Assembly: GCF_002159945.1 (NCBI RefSeq)
Contig: NZ_NFJQ01000003.1
Span: 1 to 64,000, forward strand
Reading direction: 5' to 3'
Length of the DNA: 64,000 nt
Origin: Cloacibacillus sp. An23
GTDB lineage: Bacteria > Synergistota > Synergistia > Synergistales > Synergistaceae
The translations under genes were made by a program, and so were the position numbers. Positions 51,438-60,945 of this stretch are shown piece after piece. The notes beneath the pieces were generated by a model. The model was not told the DNA's origin, searched no databases, and saw only the letters and a list, made by a program, of their open reading frames with translations. The number at the start of each line of letters is the position of its first letter. Positions within the stretch are counted from its first letter, which is position 1.

Positions 51438-51486
51438 ATATGGACGCCGGACGACGCGGAGAAGATAAACCTACGACCGGCATCAT

Positions 51487-51532
51487 CATGTTATAAAAGC
51501 GGCGGGCCTTGAATCGCCGTTTTTATAACATG
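51487..51532 (+). terminator. Terminator of ilvA
   Basis: An 18-bp stem (51487-51504 with 51515-51532) with one mismatch, ending in TTTTTATAAC. Confidence 0.75.
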
Positions 51533-51579
51533 GGCGGCGGACATCGTGTATGAAAGAAGGATAACCGGGCTGCCTATTT

Positions 51580-52038
51580 TTAGCCGCCGTCCGAGTTTTC
51601 CATGCCTGTTATCTCCCTCATGACAAGCAGAGTATATGTCCTGCCGACGGTTTTATATAAATAATCCATGAAAGAGCTCAGTTCGTCTTTATTTGCTATA
51701 TGCACTTCAAGCATATAATCGTATTCGCCTGAGACCATATAGATATTGAATACTTCGTCCCTTTCGATAAGAAAATGAGGCACGTCTCCAATGAATTTAT
51801 CGTCCTTTAATAAAATGAAGGCGTGTATGGCATATCCGAACTTTCCCCAGTCGATTTTTGCGTTGTAAGCGATTATGCCTTTCTTTTCCTCCATCTTTTT
51901 CGTGCGGTCGTAAACTGATGAAGCCGAGAGCGCTATTTTTTCGCCGAGCTTTTTATATGATATTCTGCAATCCCTATGCAGTTCATATGCGATTTGAAAA
52001 TCTACATCGTCCATCTCAAGTCTGGTCGGTTTGATCAT
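51580..52038 (-). CDS. Lrp/AsnC-family transcriptional regulator
   Basis: A 152-residue regulator. DDVDFQIAYELHRDCRISYK with LGEKIALSASSVYDRTKKMEEK is the HTH. The C-terminal RAM domain has YDYMLEVHIANKDELSSF and VGRTYTLLVMREITGM. It lies downstream of, and on the same strand as, the saccharopine-dehydrogenase-family gene, separated by a terminator hairpin. It likely responds to an amino acid and may control the neighbouring catabolic pair. Confidence 0.9.
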   Translation of the reverse strand: MIKPTRLEMDDVDFQIAYELHRDCRISYKKLGEKIALSASSVYDRTKKMEEKKGIIAYNAKIDWGKFGYAIHAFILLKDDKFIGDVPHFLIERDEVFNIYMVSGEYDYMLEVHIANKDELSSFMDYLYKTVGRTYTLLVMREITGMENSDGG

Positions 52039-52193
52039 ACATATCAGCCCCTTTTCGCTATAGTATTCATTGCCATGTTGCTGCAGTTAACGGCATAAAA
52101 ATAAGGCATACCTATGTGTATGTTGTATATATTCTCCATAATTATAAACAAAAAATTTTTCTGCAACAATCGATTTACCATAGCAAAATAGCA

Positions 52194-52229
52194 AAGGGCG
52201 TCTAAAAAATAATTTTTTCAGACGCCCTT
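52194..52229 (-). terminator. Hairpin after the saccharopine-dehydrogenase-like gene
   Basis: AAGGGCGTCT (52194-52203) pairs with AGACGCCCTT (52220-52229), with an internal A6/T6 extension. The minus-strand T-run is poor. Confidence 0.6.
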
Positions 52230-52273
52230 CCGGCGTAGGCGGCTTTACGTACGGTACCGGCCCAGCCGTCTGT

Positions 52274-53422
52274 CTAAATCTCTTCGACTAATACGCTGTG
52301 CTTGAATACTATGCCGTGTTCGGCGAGCTGCGGCATGAGGTAGCTATAGAATTTGTCGTCCGCCGCGAGCGATTCCGGCGCATGGAATCCGGGCTCTGAA
52401 ATGATGCCGTAGGCGATCGCCCTCGCCGTAGCCGCGCACGGATATCCGGTCGTGCGCGCCATTGAATGCAGCATCTGCTCTTCGTCGAATTTGTCAACTA
52501 GGTCCCAGGTGTTTGTAACATACTTTCCGTCTTTGGGGCCTTTTGCGACGACGCGCATGACGGTTAAGTCGCGGTCGCCTTTTTCAGGTCTCAGCGTCCA
52601 TAGCGGACGGAAAAGCTCCGTTGTAACGTTGAACGGGATCACATCTTTTCCGTCGACGACGACCGGCTCTTTGCTGAAACATCCTGCCGCCTTAAGTATA
52701 TTGATAGTATCTACGTATCCAGGCCAGCGCATCGTCTTTTCTGCTACGAATTTTCCTTTGACGTTTTCAGAAGCTGAACGAAGCCCGTCGGTGAAGAACG
52801 CTTCAAGTCTGCCTACGCCGGGGATATCTATTTCTTCAAGGCCGCTGAGCGCAGGTGTTTCGGTGATTTTGTTGTCCTTCACGTATCTGGCGGGCCAGCA
52901 GTATTCGTTCATCGTATCTTCAAGGCAGAAAACGGTTCTGTAATTGAACGGGGGGTCAAGCTTATCCGGGATTCCCCCGACATATATGCATCCAAAATCA
53001 AGCTCGTCCACCATCGTCCCGCCTCTTGCCACAAGATAGTTCGACATGCCGGGGGCTATCCCCATATCGAAGACGGCTACGGAACCGCTTTTCTTTGCTA
53101 TCTCGTCCATCCCGCTGCTATGCAGATAACCGCTTGGACTTACGTAGTTTTTTCCCATTTCGAGTATCTGCTTCTGTGAGGCCTCCTCGAGATGGCTCGG
53201 AAGGAGCCCGCATATTACATCGGCGTCTTTTGCCGCTTCAGCGAGGGCGGCGGCATCGTCGGCGGATTTCTGGATCTTTTTGATGTCGTTTCTGTCTCCG
53301 AGCGAAGCCAGTGCTTTTTCAAACGGATCCATTACCGTGACCTCGAAATCCTTCGCGAGGTCTATGGCGACGGTTTTCCCTATGAGGCCGCATCCTAATA
53401 CCAATGCTTTTTTCATTGTCAT
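52274..53422 (-). CDS. Saccharopine dehydrogenase-family oxidoreductase
   Basis: A 382-residue NAD(P) enzyme. The N-terminal KALVLGCGLIGKTVAIDLAK is the nucleotide fold, GIAPGMSNYLVARG the catalytic-domain segment, and TMRWPGYVDTINILKAAG a later conserved block, as in lysine 6-dehydrogenase or saccharopine reductase relatives. It probably oxidises an amino acid (lysine-type) in fermentation. It follows an AGCS amino acid symporter by 20 bases, so uptake and oxidation are linked. The exact substrate is not readable. Confidence 0.82.
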   Translation of the reverse strand: MTMKKALVLGCGLIGKTVAIDLAKDFEVTVMDPFEKALASLGDRNDIKKIQKSADDAAALAEAAKDADVICGLLPSHLEEASQKQILEMGKNYVSPSGYLHSSGMDEIAKKSGSVAVFDMGIAPGMSNYLVARGGTMVDELDFGCIYVGGIPDKLDPPFNYRTVFCLEDTMNEYCWPARYVKDNKITETPALSGLEEIDIPGVGRLEAFFTDGLRSASENVKGKFVAEKTMRWPGYVDTINILKAAGCFSKEPVVVDGKDVIPFNVTTELFRPLWTLRPEKGDRDLTVMRVVAKGPKDGKYVTNTWDLVDKFDEEQMLHSMARTTGYPCAATARAIAYGIISEPGFHAPESLAADDKFYSYLMPQLAEHGIVFKHSVLVEEI

Positions 53423-53442
53423 CTGCTCCTTTTATTATTGGA

Positions 53443-54867
53443 TTATTTATCTACGTCAACTTTGCTGTATTCCTCCAGTCCCCACAGCTTACGCGGGCCT
53501 TCATAGTCCTTCAATATAGATATAAACTTTTTGGACAGGAGGAGTATCACGACAAGGTTCACGTAGGTCGGTACCGACGACGATATATCGACGATAAGCC
53601 AAGCGTAAGATACGTCAGTATGCATGACGTCGACCATGTAAGCCATAATCAGGCCGAAGAACGGCGTTGAGATCCGAAGCATACGCAGCGCGGTCTTTCT
53701 GACACGGGCGTTATTTTTGAATGCGTATTCCAGAATGGAGTGGAAGTAAGAAAACCAGCCGGTAACGGTAGTCCATGAGAACAGGAACAGTGAAAACGCT
53801 ATGAAATAACCGGCGAACGTTTTACCTAGACCGTGGGCGAAAGCATTTATAGTAAGCGTAGAGCCGGAAAGGCCTGAGCTCCATTCGCCAGTGATGACTA
53901 TTACGAGCCCGGTTGTAGAACAGACGAGCATGGTGCTCATGAATACTTCCATAATGCCCCACATCCCCTGTTCCACGGGATGGTTCTGCTCGGCCGTGGC
54001 ATGCACCATAGGGCTTGTGCCCCAACCTGCTTCATTGCTGAAGAGGCCGCGTGAAATGCCGGTTCTTGCTATGAGCATAAACGAAGCTCCGGCGAAGCCT
54101 CCCACCGCGGCAACCGGCTGGAAAGCGGACTCCACGATCAGTGCTATCGCAGACGGAAGACTCGTTATATTAGTAATGATGATGTAAAAGCCAAACACCA
54201 TGTACATAATTGACATGAACGGCATCATAAACGACGCGAAATTAACGACGCGATGCATGCCGCCCCAGATGACGACGCCGCACATGAAGCAGAAGAAAGT
54301 CGACAAATACATCACCCTGACTCCGGTGATTTCATGAAGAGCCTCGCCTACCGTATATGCTTCGGGAGCCAAGATAAGCTGCAGGAACAAGCTGCCGCCG
54401 AATAACACTGCGAATATTTTCCAGCACTTGATTTTTTTGCCAAGCCCCTGTTCTATGTAAAATAGCGGGCCGCCTACTTTCTTGCCGTCTTCTTGTTTTC
54501 TGTAATATACGGCCAACGTCACCTCGGCCATTTTAGTCATCATACCGACGAGAGCCGTCATCCACATCCAGAACAGCGCGCCGGGGCCGCCGAGTGCGAT
54601 CGCGCTGGCTACTCCGCCTATATTGCCAGCGCCTATACATCCAGCGATGCCGACCGCTGCCGCCTGATACGGAGAGATTTTGTTCTTATCGCTGGGCAGC
54701 ATCTCTCCAGAACCTTTGCCGAGAAAGCAGAAGCGGAATGAATCCGCGAAATGACGCAACTGCCAGAATTTTGTTATGATGGTGAAATACAAACCGGTAC
54801 CCAACAGGCCTATAAGAAGCGTTGGCCCCCACAAAACGCCGACAACCTGGTTTAGGAACTGTTCCAT
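53443..54867 (-). CDS. Sodium:alanine/glycine symporter (AGCS family)
   Basis: A 474-residue, 11-helix transporter. GPTLLIGLLGTGLYFTIITKF, GCIGAGNIGGVASAIALGGPG, SRGLFSNEAGWGTSPMVHAT and YMVDVMHTDVSYAWLIVD fit the AGCS pattern. It imports alanine, glycine or a related amino acid with Na+. It is first in a two-gene operon with the saccharopine-dehydrogenase-family enzyme. AGGGAGGG lies upstream of the start. Confidence 0.92.
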   Translation of the reverse strand: MEQFLNQVVGVLWGPTLLIGLLGTGLYFTIITKFWQLRHFADSFRFCFLGKGSGEMLPSDKNKISPYQAAAVGIAGCIGAGNIGGVASAIALGGPGALFWMWMTALVGMMTKMAEVTLAVYYRKQEDGKKVGGPLFYIEQGLGKKIKCWKIFAVLFGGSLFLQLILAPEAYTVGEALHEITGVRVMYLSTFFCFMCGVVIWGGMHRVVNFASFMMPFMSIMYMVFGFYIIITNITSLPSAIALIVESAFQPVAAVGGFAGASFMLIARTGISRGLFSNEAGWGTSPMVHATAEQNHPVEQGMWGIMEVFMSTMLVCSTTGLVIVITGEWSSGLSGSTLTINAFAHGLGKTFAGYFIAFSLFLFSWTTVTGWFSYFHSILEYAFKNNARVRKTALRMLRISTPFFGLIMAYMVDVMHTDVSYAWLIVDISSSVPTYVNLVVILLLSKKFISILKDYEGPRKLWGLEEYSKVDVDK

Positions 54868-55352
54868 GCAAGGAATCCCTCCCTGGTTTTTTATGATAAT
54901 TTGTCCGGTACCGAATGATATTATTTTATTCCATTTAATTTAATATTATCAACAAATAATATATTATAATGCAATAAATATTCGGATAATTTCTTATTTT
55001 AGGGTGCATAATACAAATACTATCCAGCACCGCACATATTTGAGGTGTGGAAAAAGCTAATATAAAGGAATGTTTTGGATGCGGCGGGCAAATATATTTT
55101 TTTAGAAAAACGACGTAGCCTGTGGGTTTCTCTGCTTGTGGCGATGCTAATTTTTGATGCAGCAGCCGTCAGAGTATTCCTGCGGGCACATGGTACAAGC
55201 AGACGGCGGCGTGTATGGTTAGCTGCGCTATGTTTGACGTGATATGCCGTCTTTTATGCCATGTAAAACTAATTTATATACTTACAGTAAGTTTGCGGCG
55301 TCAGTAGATGCTGGCATCGCAGTTGGACGCTCTTTAACGCCTCTGTATATTT
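54868..55352. other. Intergenic region with promoter-like AT-rich DNA
   Basis: 54890-54990 is AT-rich and probably holds the symporter promoter on the minus strand. The rest has one short candidate membrane-peptide frame (55075-55242), listed separately. Confidence 0.4.
55075..55242 (+). CDS. Possible small membrane protein (very short)
   Basis: A 55-codon TTG-started frame with AAAGGA six bases upstream. It encodes one hydrophobic segment (SLWVSLLVAMLIFDAAAV) followed by a basic tail (GTSRRRRVW). It may be chance; no homology is claimed. Confidence 0.2.
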   Translation: MDAAGKYIFLEKRRSLWVSLLVAMLIFDAAAVRVFLRAHGTSRRRRVWLAALCLT

Positions 55353-56093
55353 TTATCGGTGCGAGCGTCCCGCGCACCTTTCGCAGAAGTCTCTGAACAG
55401 CGCCGCCATGTCGGGGCCTTTTTCGTCGTAGCGGACGGCTCCGGTCATGCGTTCTGGGTGCCACTGGACGGCGAATATCGGGAGCGTTTCGTGCTCGAGG
55501 GCTTCTATCACGCGGCCGTTTTCGGAGAAGGCCGAGGCTTTCAGCCCTTCGCCGGGTTGTCCTGCGGCCTGATGGTGGTAGCTGTTAGCGGTGAAGGAGG
55601 GAGGGAAGAGGCAGCGCAGCCACGAGCCCTCTGCAATTTCGACGGCGTGCGTTCCTGGGTCTGGATGGCTTATGCCGAGACATTTTTCGATGTCGCGCAC
55701 GAGCGTGCCGCCGAAATATACGTTTATCATCTGAAGGCCGCGGCATACTCCGAGTATCGGCTTGCGAGCGGCGGCGAATATCTCGCAGAGCGCAAGTTCC
55801 GCGCCGTCGCGCCATTCGTCGGGCCGTCCGCAGAGGCCGCCGTCCTCCATGCCGTAGCGCGCGGACTCTATGTCCTCGCCGCCGGTGAGGAACAGCCCGT
55901 CCGCCGCGTCCGCGAGACGCGCGAGGTATTCTTCGCCGCAGCCGCATACGATTGCGGGGACGCCGCCGTTTTCCTCTATCGCCGTGCAGTAGTTCTCAAA
56001 AAGGTGAAATTGCATCAGATTGCGCTCCATGTTTTTCTCGAGGCCCGCAGTGACCAGTATCAGCGGCCTGCGTCCGCCGTGTCCGTTGTTCAT
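55353..56093 (-). CDS. Class I glutamine amidotransferase (gamma-glutamyl-GABA hydrolase family)
   Basis: A 246-residue PuuD-like hydrolase. The nucleophile cysteine is in LGVCRGLQMINVYFGG, the histidine and glutamate in FAVQWHPERMT, and GLFLTGGEDIESARYG is the early glycine-rich loop. It hydrolyses a gamma-glutamyl amide. It is a lone gene on the minus strand. Confidence 0.88.
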   Translation of the reverse strand: MNNGHGGRRPLILVTAGLEKNMERNLMQFHLFENYCTAIEENGGVPAIVCGCGEEYLARLADAADGLFLTGGEDIESARYGMEDGGLCGRPDEWRDGAELALCEIFAAARKPILGVCRGLQMINVYFGGTLVRDIEKCLGISHPDPGTHAVEIAEGSWLRCLFPPSFTANSYHHQAAGQPGEGLKASAFSENGRVIEALEHETLPIFAVQWHPERMTGAVRYDEKGPDMAALFRDFCERCAGRSHR

Positions 56094-56680
56094 GTGCCCG
56101 CCCTCTCCCCTCAGTCGGTCTTCGGAAGCCGCGTGTTTCAGCGCGCTTCGTAATTTCCAGCTATTATCCCATATATGCGTCGAACGGCGCGCGCTGCGCG
56201 TTTCTTTCGAGCGGCGTGTACGGCGCAGGAGCTGGGCTTAATGTCCGTCTTTGCCGGGGGCCGCGCCGTTTTTCGCGCCCGCTCCGGCTTTTTCACATAT
56301 ATTATCCCGTTCGCCGCGCGGCGGCGGCATTTATATGCCCGCGCACAAGCGTATTTTTCCTGAAATCGTTGCTAAATGCGCGGCTTGTGGCTATCATAAC
56401 AATGTGGCCCGCTTTCGGGCCGGAAAGGGGAGTGCGCCAGATGACGTGATCGTTTCGGTTCGGCTCGTGTACCGGGTCTGTCGTCAACCGCGGCGCGCTC
56501 TCGCAGTTTTTTCCCCGTTCTCTTTAAGCGAAGGACTTTTCGTTCGTTTTCTCCTGCGTTCGCTCGGACGGGCGCCTGAGCGCGGGTCTGCCGCACGGCG
56601 GCTGGCGCAGCTTCGGCCCGCGCGTTTTATCCGTAGTTTTCGATTTTATAATCCAAATATAAAACGGAGGTAAAAGGACA
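56094..56680. other. 587-base gene-free region before the selenium-type operon
   Basis: No gene is supported. A GC hairpin (GGCCCGCTTTCGGGCC near 56404-56419) and an AT-rich stretch (56636-56662) just before the RBS are seen. The long leader could hold an RNA regulator; none was recognised. Confidence 0.4.
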
Positions 56681-57763
56681 ATGGATCGTATGCTCATGTC
56701 AAAGAACGGCCCCGCGATAGCGGGTCTGATTCTGGGCGTAATCGCCGCGTTTCTCGTGAATTTCGGGAATCCGGGCAACATGGGGTTCTGCGTCGCCTGC
56801 TTCACGCGCGACATCGCGGGGGCCTTCGGGCTGCATCGCGCCGCGATAGTCCAGTATCTGCGCCCGGAGATAGCGGGCTTCATCCTCGGGGCTTTCGTCT
56901 CGGCGCTCGCCTTCTCGGAGTATAGGCCGCGCGGCGGCTCGTCGCCGATGGTGCGTTTCGCGCTCGGCTTCTTCGCGATGATAGGCGCTCTCGTTTTCCT
57001 CGGCTGCCCGTGGCGCGCCTATCTGCGTCTTGCGGGCGGCGACTGGAACGCCGTCGCCGGTATCGCCGGGCTCATCTGCGGTATAGGCATCGGCGTCTGG
57101 TTCCTCTACGGCGGATTCAGCCTCGGCCCGTCGCGCCCGACGCCTAAGGCGGCCGGGCTCGTGATGCCGCTGTTCGCGCTCGTCGTGCTGATTCTGCTCG
57201 TGGCGCGTCCGCTCTTCGGCGCCAAGGGCACCGGCCCGATATTCTTCTCGGAGAGCGGCCCGGGGGCGGCCCACGCGCCGATTCTGATTTCGCTCGCGGC
57301 GGGGCTCATCGTCGGCTGGCTCGCGCAGCGCACGCGCTTCTGCACCATCGGCGCGGTGCGCGACCTTATAATGATAAGGGACTGCCACCTGTTCAAGGGC
57401 ATCGCGGCTTTCATAATCGCCGCGTTCATCACGAACTTCGCGCTCGGCCAGTTCAAGCCGGGATTTGAGGGACAGCCGGTCGCCCACACTATGCAGCTCT
57501 GGAACTTCCTCGGCATGGTGCTCGCGGGGCTCGCCTTCACGCTCGCGGGCGGCTGCCCCGGACGTATGCTGATTATGTCCGGCGAGGGCGATTCCGACGC
57601 CGGCAGCTTCGTGATGGGGATGCTTCTCGGCGCGGCTTTCGCGCACAACTTCTCGCTCGCCAGCTCCACGTCGGGAATAGGCGCTTTCGGCGCGCCGGCT
57701 ACGATTATCGGCCTCGTTTTCTGCCTGATAGTCGGTTTCGCGTTCAAGAATAGAATGGCCTAG
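56681..57763 (+). CDS. yedE: YedE-family putative selenium transporter
   Basis: A 360-residue membrane protein of two similar halves with about ten helices. NFGNPGNMGFCVACFTRDIAG and QRTRFCTIGAVRDLIMIRD are the two conserved cysteine-containing repeats of the YeeE/YedE family, with GCPWRAYLRLAGGDW and AGGCPGRMLIMSGEGD as further marks. In genomes that label molybdenum hydroxylases with selenium, this gene and a TusA-like gene are adjacent, as here. Transport of selenium is predicted from that pattern. AACGGAGG precedes the ATG region. Confidence 0.85.
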   Translation: MDRMLMSKNGPAIAGLILGVIAAFLVNFGNPGNMGFCVACFTRDIAGAFGLHRAAIVQYLRPEIAGFILGAFVSALAFSEYRPRGGSSPMVRFALGFFAMIGALVFLGCPWRAYLRLAGGDWNAVAGIAGLICGIGIGVWFLYGGFSLGPSRPTPKAAGLVMPLFALVVLILLVARPLFGAKGTGPIFFSESGPGAAHAPILISLAAGLIVGWLAQRTRFCTIGAVRDLIMIRDCHLFKGIAAFIIAAFITNFALGQFKPGFEGQPVAHTMQLWNFLGMVLAGLAFTLAGGCPGRMLIMSGEGDSDAGSFVMGMLLGAAFAHNFSLASSTSGIGAFGAPATIIGLVFCLIVGFAFKNRMA

Positions 57764-57770
57764 GAGGCGC

Positions 57771-57992
57771 ATGAAAATGGAAAAAATAACTGTGGACGCG
57801 CGCGGCCTCTCCTGCCCGCAGCCCGTCATAGAGACCAAGAGGGTGCTCGACAAGCACAGCTCCGGCACGGTTGAGATACTCGTGGACACCGTGACCTCGC
57901 GCGAGAACGTCCTGCGCTACGTCACGAACGCCGGCTGGAAAGGCGGATGGCGCGAACAGGACGGCGGCTACGCCGTGACTGCGACGAAGTAA
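57771..57992 (+). CDS. TusA/YedF-like sulfurtransferase
   Basis: A 73-residue protein with the TusA fold motif VDARGLSCPQPVIETKRVL (Cys-Pro-x-Pro) and a short beta-end. It is 7 bases after yedE. Proteins of this kind carry persulfide or selenide sulfur for cofactor assembly. The YedF C-terminal extension is missing. An alternative start is the second methionine (57777). Confidence 0.88.
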   Translation: MKMEKITVDARGLSCPQPVIETKRVLDKHSSGTVEILVDTVTSRENVLRYVTNAGWKGGWREQDGGYAVTATK

Positions 57993-58012
57993 CACCGCGC
58001 ATTTTAATCTAC

Positions 58013-58052
58013 AAAACGCCGGAAGTGCGCTAAATGCGCATCCGGCGTTTTT
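58013..58052 (+). terminator. Terminator of yedE-tusA
   Basis: AACGCCGGA and TCCGGCGTTTTT enclose a second short stem (TGCGC/GCGCA), ending in a T-run. Confidence 0.85.
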
Positions 58053-58176
58053 GTAAGAGTAAACCGTATGCTGACATACAAAATAGTGTCGTTGTATTTA
58101 CGTATGATATGTTGAGATATGCACCCTGTTATGCCATAATGATTAAATGATTTTTAATGTAGCGGGGTTCTCTTCT

Positions 58177-60138
58177 ATGATTTATAACTATAATAAACTA
58201 TGGCAACTATTGATAAATAATGGAATGACGAAAACTCAAATGCGCCAGTCGGTAGGTATCAGCGCAAATCTACTTGCGAAGATGGGAAGAAATGAACCTG
58301 TTTCGCTGAATAGTTTGGCAAAGATATGTACCACGTTGAACTGTGGACTTAATGATATTATAGAAATTATTGAAGATAATCAGACCATAATTCCAGAAAC
58401 CATACGGGATAGCGTATCAGATGCCACTGTAAGAAATTGGGAAAAACTTAAAACAACATTGATTGGGCGGCTGACCACACGTGCAAATAAAAGAAAATCG
58501 CAAAAACGTTTCATTCCATTAGAATATAACTGCAATAAGGACAATATCCCTTTTGTCCAAGGTATTTTGGAGTATATAGACGCTAATAACCTTGATATTA
58601 TGTCATCCATGTATTCTTTAGGGATTAGCCTGTTAAATAACGCAAAGATTTATAATAAACAACATGTAAAAAGTACTTTAAAAGAATATGAATATGTTGA
58701 TGTTGTGGATGAATTGACGAGACTTAAAATACCGGATGATGAATTCGATATTCTAGGATTGATTTATCAATCATATTTGCAAGAAGGCCAAAAAAATATT
58801 ATCGGTTCATATTATACGCCACAAAGAATAACACACAATCTGACATCGAGATTTGATTTTTCTAATGGCGAGCTTTTTCTTGACCCATGTTGTGGGAGTG
58901 GAGCCTTTCTGTTAAGCGTTAAAGTGAAAAATCCTAACCAGATATATGGAATAGACAACGATAAGATAGCTGTCTTGATTTCTAAAATTAATATATTGTT
59001 GAAATATAAAGATATTGAATTTATCCCACATATTTACTGTCTTGATTTTTTAATGGGTAATTCGATCACTCAGCGGCATCCAGTATTTGAAAAGAGATTT
59101 GATTATATTGCTACAAATCCACCATGGGGCGCGATGCGCGATAACTACAAATATATAGAGACCATAACGTCCAAAGAAACATTTTCATACTTTTTTGTAA
59201 GAGCATATGCACAATTAAAGAAAGGGGGCATAATAAGGTTTCTTTTTCCGCAAGCAATTTTAAATGTAAAAATCCACAAGGATATAAGGAAGTTTATTCT
59301 TAATACAGCAAAACTCGCAAGCATAACGATATACGATGATATGTTTTCAAGTGTGACAACAAAGTATGTCGATATTGAGTGTGGTAGCAATGCTAATAAT
59401 GAAATATTTTATATGTATACAAACACCGAGAAAAGAGCTATTGCAATTAAAACTGTTTATGAAACAGAGAATTTAATATTTAACCTTCTGTCTTACGAAG
59501 ACATTTCTATTATTCAGTGTGTCAAAAATAAAGGCAAATTTTCTCTCACTAATAGTACTTGGGCATTAGGTATTGTTACAGGAGATAATAAGGGCAAGCT
59601 TTCCTCAAAATGTTTTTGTGGCATGGAGAAAATATACACTGGGAAAGAAATACAACCATATTTTTTAAGTCCAGCAAAAAACTATATTTTGTATGATAGA
59701 GCCAACTTACAACAAGTTGCTAAAGAAGAAATATATCGTGCGCCAGAAAAATTAGTATACAAGTTTATATCAAACAAGCTTGTTTTTGCGTATGATGATA
59801 GCGCAAGTCTTTTTTTGAACAGCGCTAACATCTTGATTCCTGCCATCCCTTCTATGGGCATAAAGACTGTAATGGCCTTTTTAAACTCGACATTATATCA
59901 ATTTTTATATATTAAGCTTTTTGGTGAAGTAAAAATACTAAAAGGAAATTTAAATGAATTGCCATTTCCTGAGATAACCCAAGAGGAAAATGACAACTTA
60001 ACATTATTGGTAGATGAAGTTTTAAGTGGTAATAGATTTAAACGAGAAGTTATTGATAATTATATTTTTTCAATATATGGTTTATCTGGCAAACAAATAA
60101 CTTATATACGGAGTGTAATAAATGGAAAATTTAATTAA
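58177..60138 (+). CDS. HTH-fused adenine-specific DNA methyltransferase
   Basis: A 653-residue protein in strongly AT-rich DNA. The N-terminal 70 residues are an XRE-type HTH (YNYNKLWQLLINNGMTKTQM and SLNSLAKICTTLNCGLNDII). The N6-adenine methylase core follows, with ELFLDPCCGSGAFLLSV (SAM) and DYIATNPPWGAMRD (catalytic NPPW). The last 200 residues resemble a target-recognition region (FAYDDSASLFLNSANILIPA). Start ATG 58177 is preferred because the HTH begins there and GGGG precedes it. It overlaps the nuclease gene by 17 bases. The HTH may autoregulate the system. Confidence 0.85.
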   Translation: MIYNYNKLWQLLINNGMTKTQMRQSVGISANLLAKMGRNEPVSLNSLAKICTTLNCGLNDIIEIIEDNQTIIPETIRDSVSDATVRNWEKLKTTLIGRLTTRANKRKSQKRFIPLEYNCNKDNIPFVQGILEYIDANNLDIMSSMYSLGISLLNNAKIYNKQHVKSTLKEYEYVDVVDELTRLKIPDDEFDILGLIYQSYLQEGQKNIIGSYYTPQRITHNLTSRFDFSNGELFLDPCCGSGAFLLSVKVKNPNQIYGIDNDKIAVLISKINILLKYKDIEFIPHIYCLDFLMGNSITQRHPVFEKRFDYIATNPPWGAMRDNYKYIETITSKETFSYFFVRAYAQLKKGGIIRFLFPQAILNVKIHKDIRKFILNTAKLASITIYDDMFSSVTTKYVDIECGSNANNEIFYMYTNTEKRAIAIKTVYETENLIFNLLSYEDISIIQCVKNKGKFSLTNSTWALGIVTGDNKGKLSSKCFCGMEKIYTGKEIQPYFLSPAKNYILYDRANLQQVAKEEIYRAPEKLVYKFISNKLVFAYDDSASLFLNSANILIPAIPSMGIKTVMAFLNSTLYQFLYIKLFGEVKILKGNLNELPFPEITQEENDNLTLLVDEVLSGNRFKREVIDNYIFSIYGLSGKQITYIRSVINGKFN

Positions 60139-60844
60139 GGAATTAAGGACTCAAATTGCTGCAATGAACAAAACACATGTGGGCAAATATAACCTAAGCG
60201 ATAGTGTGTTGGATAATTTATATTCTGTCTATCCTTTTAACAAATTTGAATACATCATAAGCCATTTGATTGGTACTGACACAATTTCACTTCAACAATA
60301 CCTTAATCTCCGTAATGAATACTTAGAACGAAATAAGTACTTATATGTTTTTGAAATTACCGCACCGCGCACTTTTGGGGAGACATGGGCACAACGACAC
60401 CTTAATGAAATTGTGCCCGAACTGCGACGCCCATCAACGTCTTATGACCCTAATTACTCAGGACAATATGATTTTTTGTATGATGGGATTAGAATTGAGG
60501 TAAAAGCATCAAGAGCCGTTCGGCGAAAGAGTGGGGATTCCTTAATAATTAAAGCGTTATCAAGTGATTCAAAATATGGTTTTGATATGAATTTCCAACA
60601 GATAAAACCATCTTGCTGTGATGTGTTTGTCTGGATAGCAGTATGGCGTGATGTAATACGTTATTGGGTACTTTCCAGTAATGAAGTTGCAACTAATAAA
60701 TACTATTCAACCGGCCAACACAGAGGAAATCATGATGAAGGACAGCTGTGGTTGAAAGAAACGAATATTAATGATTTCAATACTTATGAAGTTGGCGTTC
60801 GTGATATCTTATCTAAGATTGTCGAGAAGGGCAGGCATAATTAG
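60122..60844 (+). CDS. Type II restriction endonuclease, PD-(D/E)xK type
   Basis: A 240-residue protein downstream of, and overlapping, the methyltransferase. The candidate active site is YDFLYDGIRIEVKASRAVR (D, then E-x-K). The rest has basic and aromatic residues typical of restriction enzymes. Cleavage at the sequence methylated by the partner is inferred from gene order. The target sequence is not readable. Confidence 0.8.
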   Translation: MENLIKELRTQIAAMNKTHVGKYNLSDSVLDNLYSVYPFNKFEYIISHLIGTDTISLQQYLNLRNEYLERNKYLYVFEITAPRTFGETWAQRHLNEIVPELRRPSTSYDPNYSGQYDFLYDGIRIEVKASRAVRRKSGDSLIIKALSSDSKYGFDMNFQQIKPSCCDVFVWIAVWRDVIRYWVLSSNEVATNKYYSTGQHRGNHDEGQLWLKETNINDFNTYEVGVRDILSKIVEKGRHN

Positions 60845-60881
60845 CATCTCTTTGTGCCACATATCACTGTATTAAGTCATA

Positions 60882-60925
60882 CAAAACTCCCGAAGCACCA
60901 CGTTCTCTGCGCTTCGGGAGTTTTG
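60882..60925. terminator. Bidirectional terminator between nuclease and xdhC
   Basis: CAAAACTCCCGAAGC and GCTTCGGGAGTTTTG are exact reverse complements (15 bp), with T/A runs on both sides. Confidence 0.85.
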
Positions 60926-60945
60926 CCCCGGTATCTCGCGCGCGC

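Noticed and set aside
51240-51540. Possible CRISPR-like repetition near ilvA
   Set aside because: The repeated codon patterns come from GC-rich codon bias. There are no spaced identical repeats anywhere in the window.
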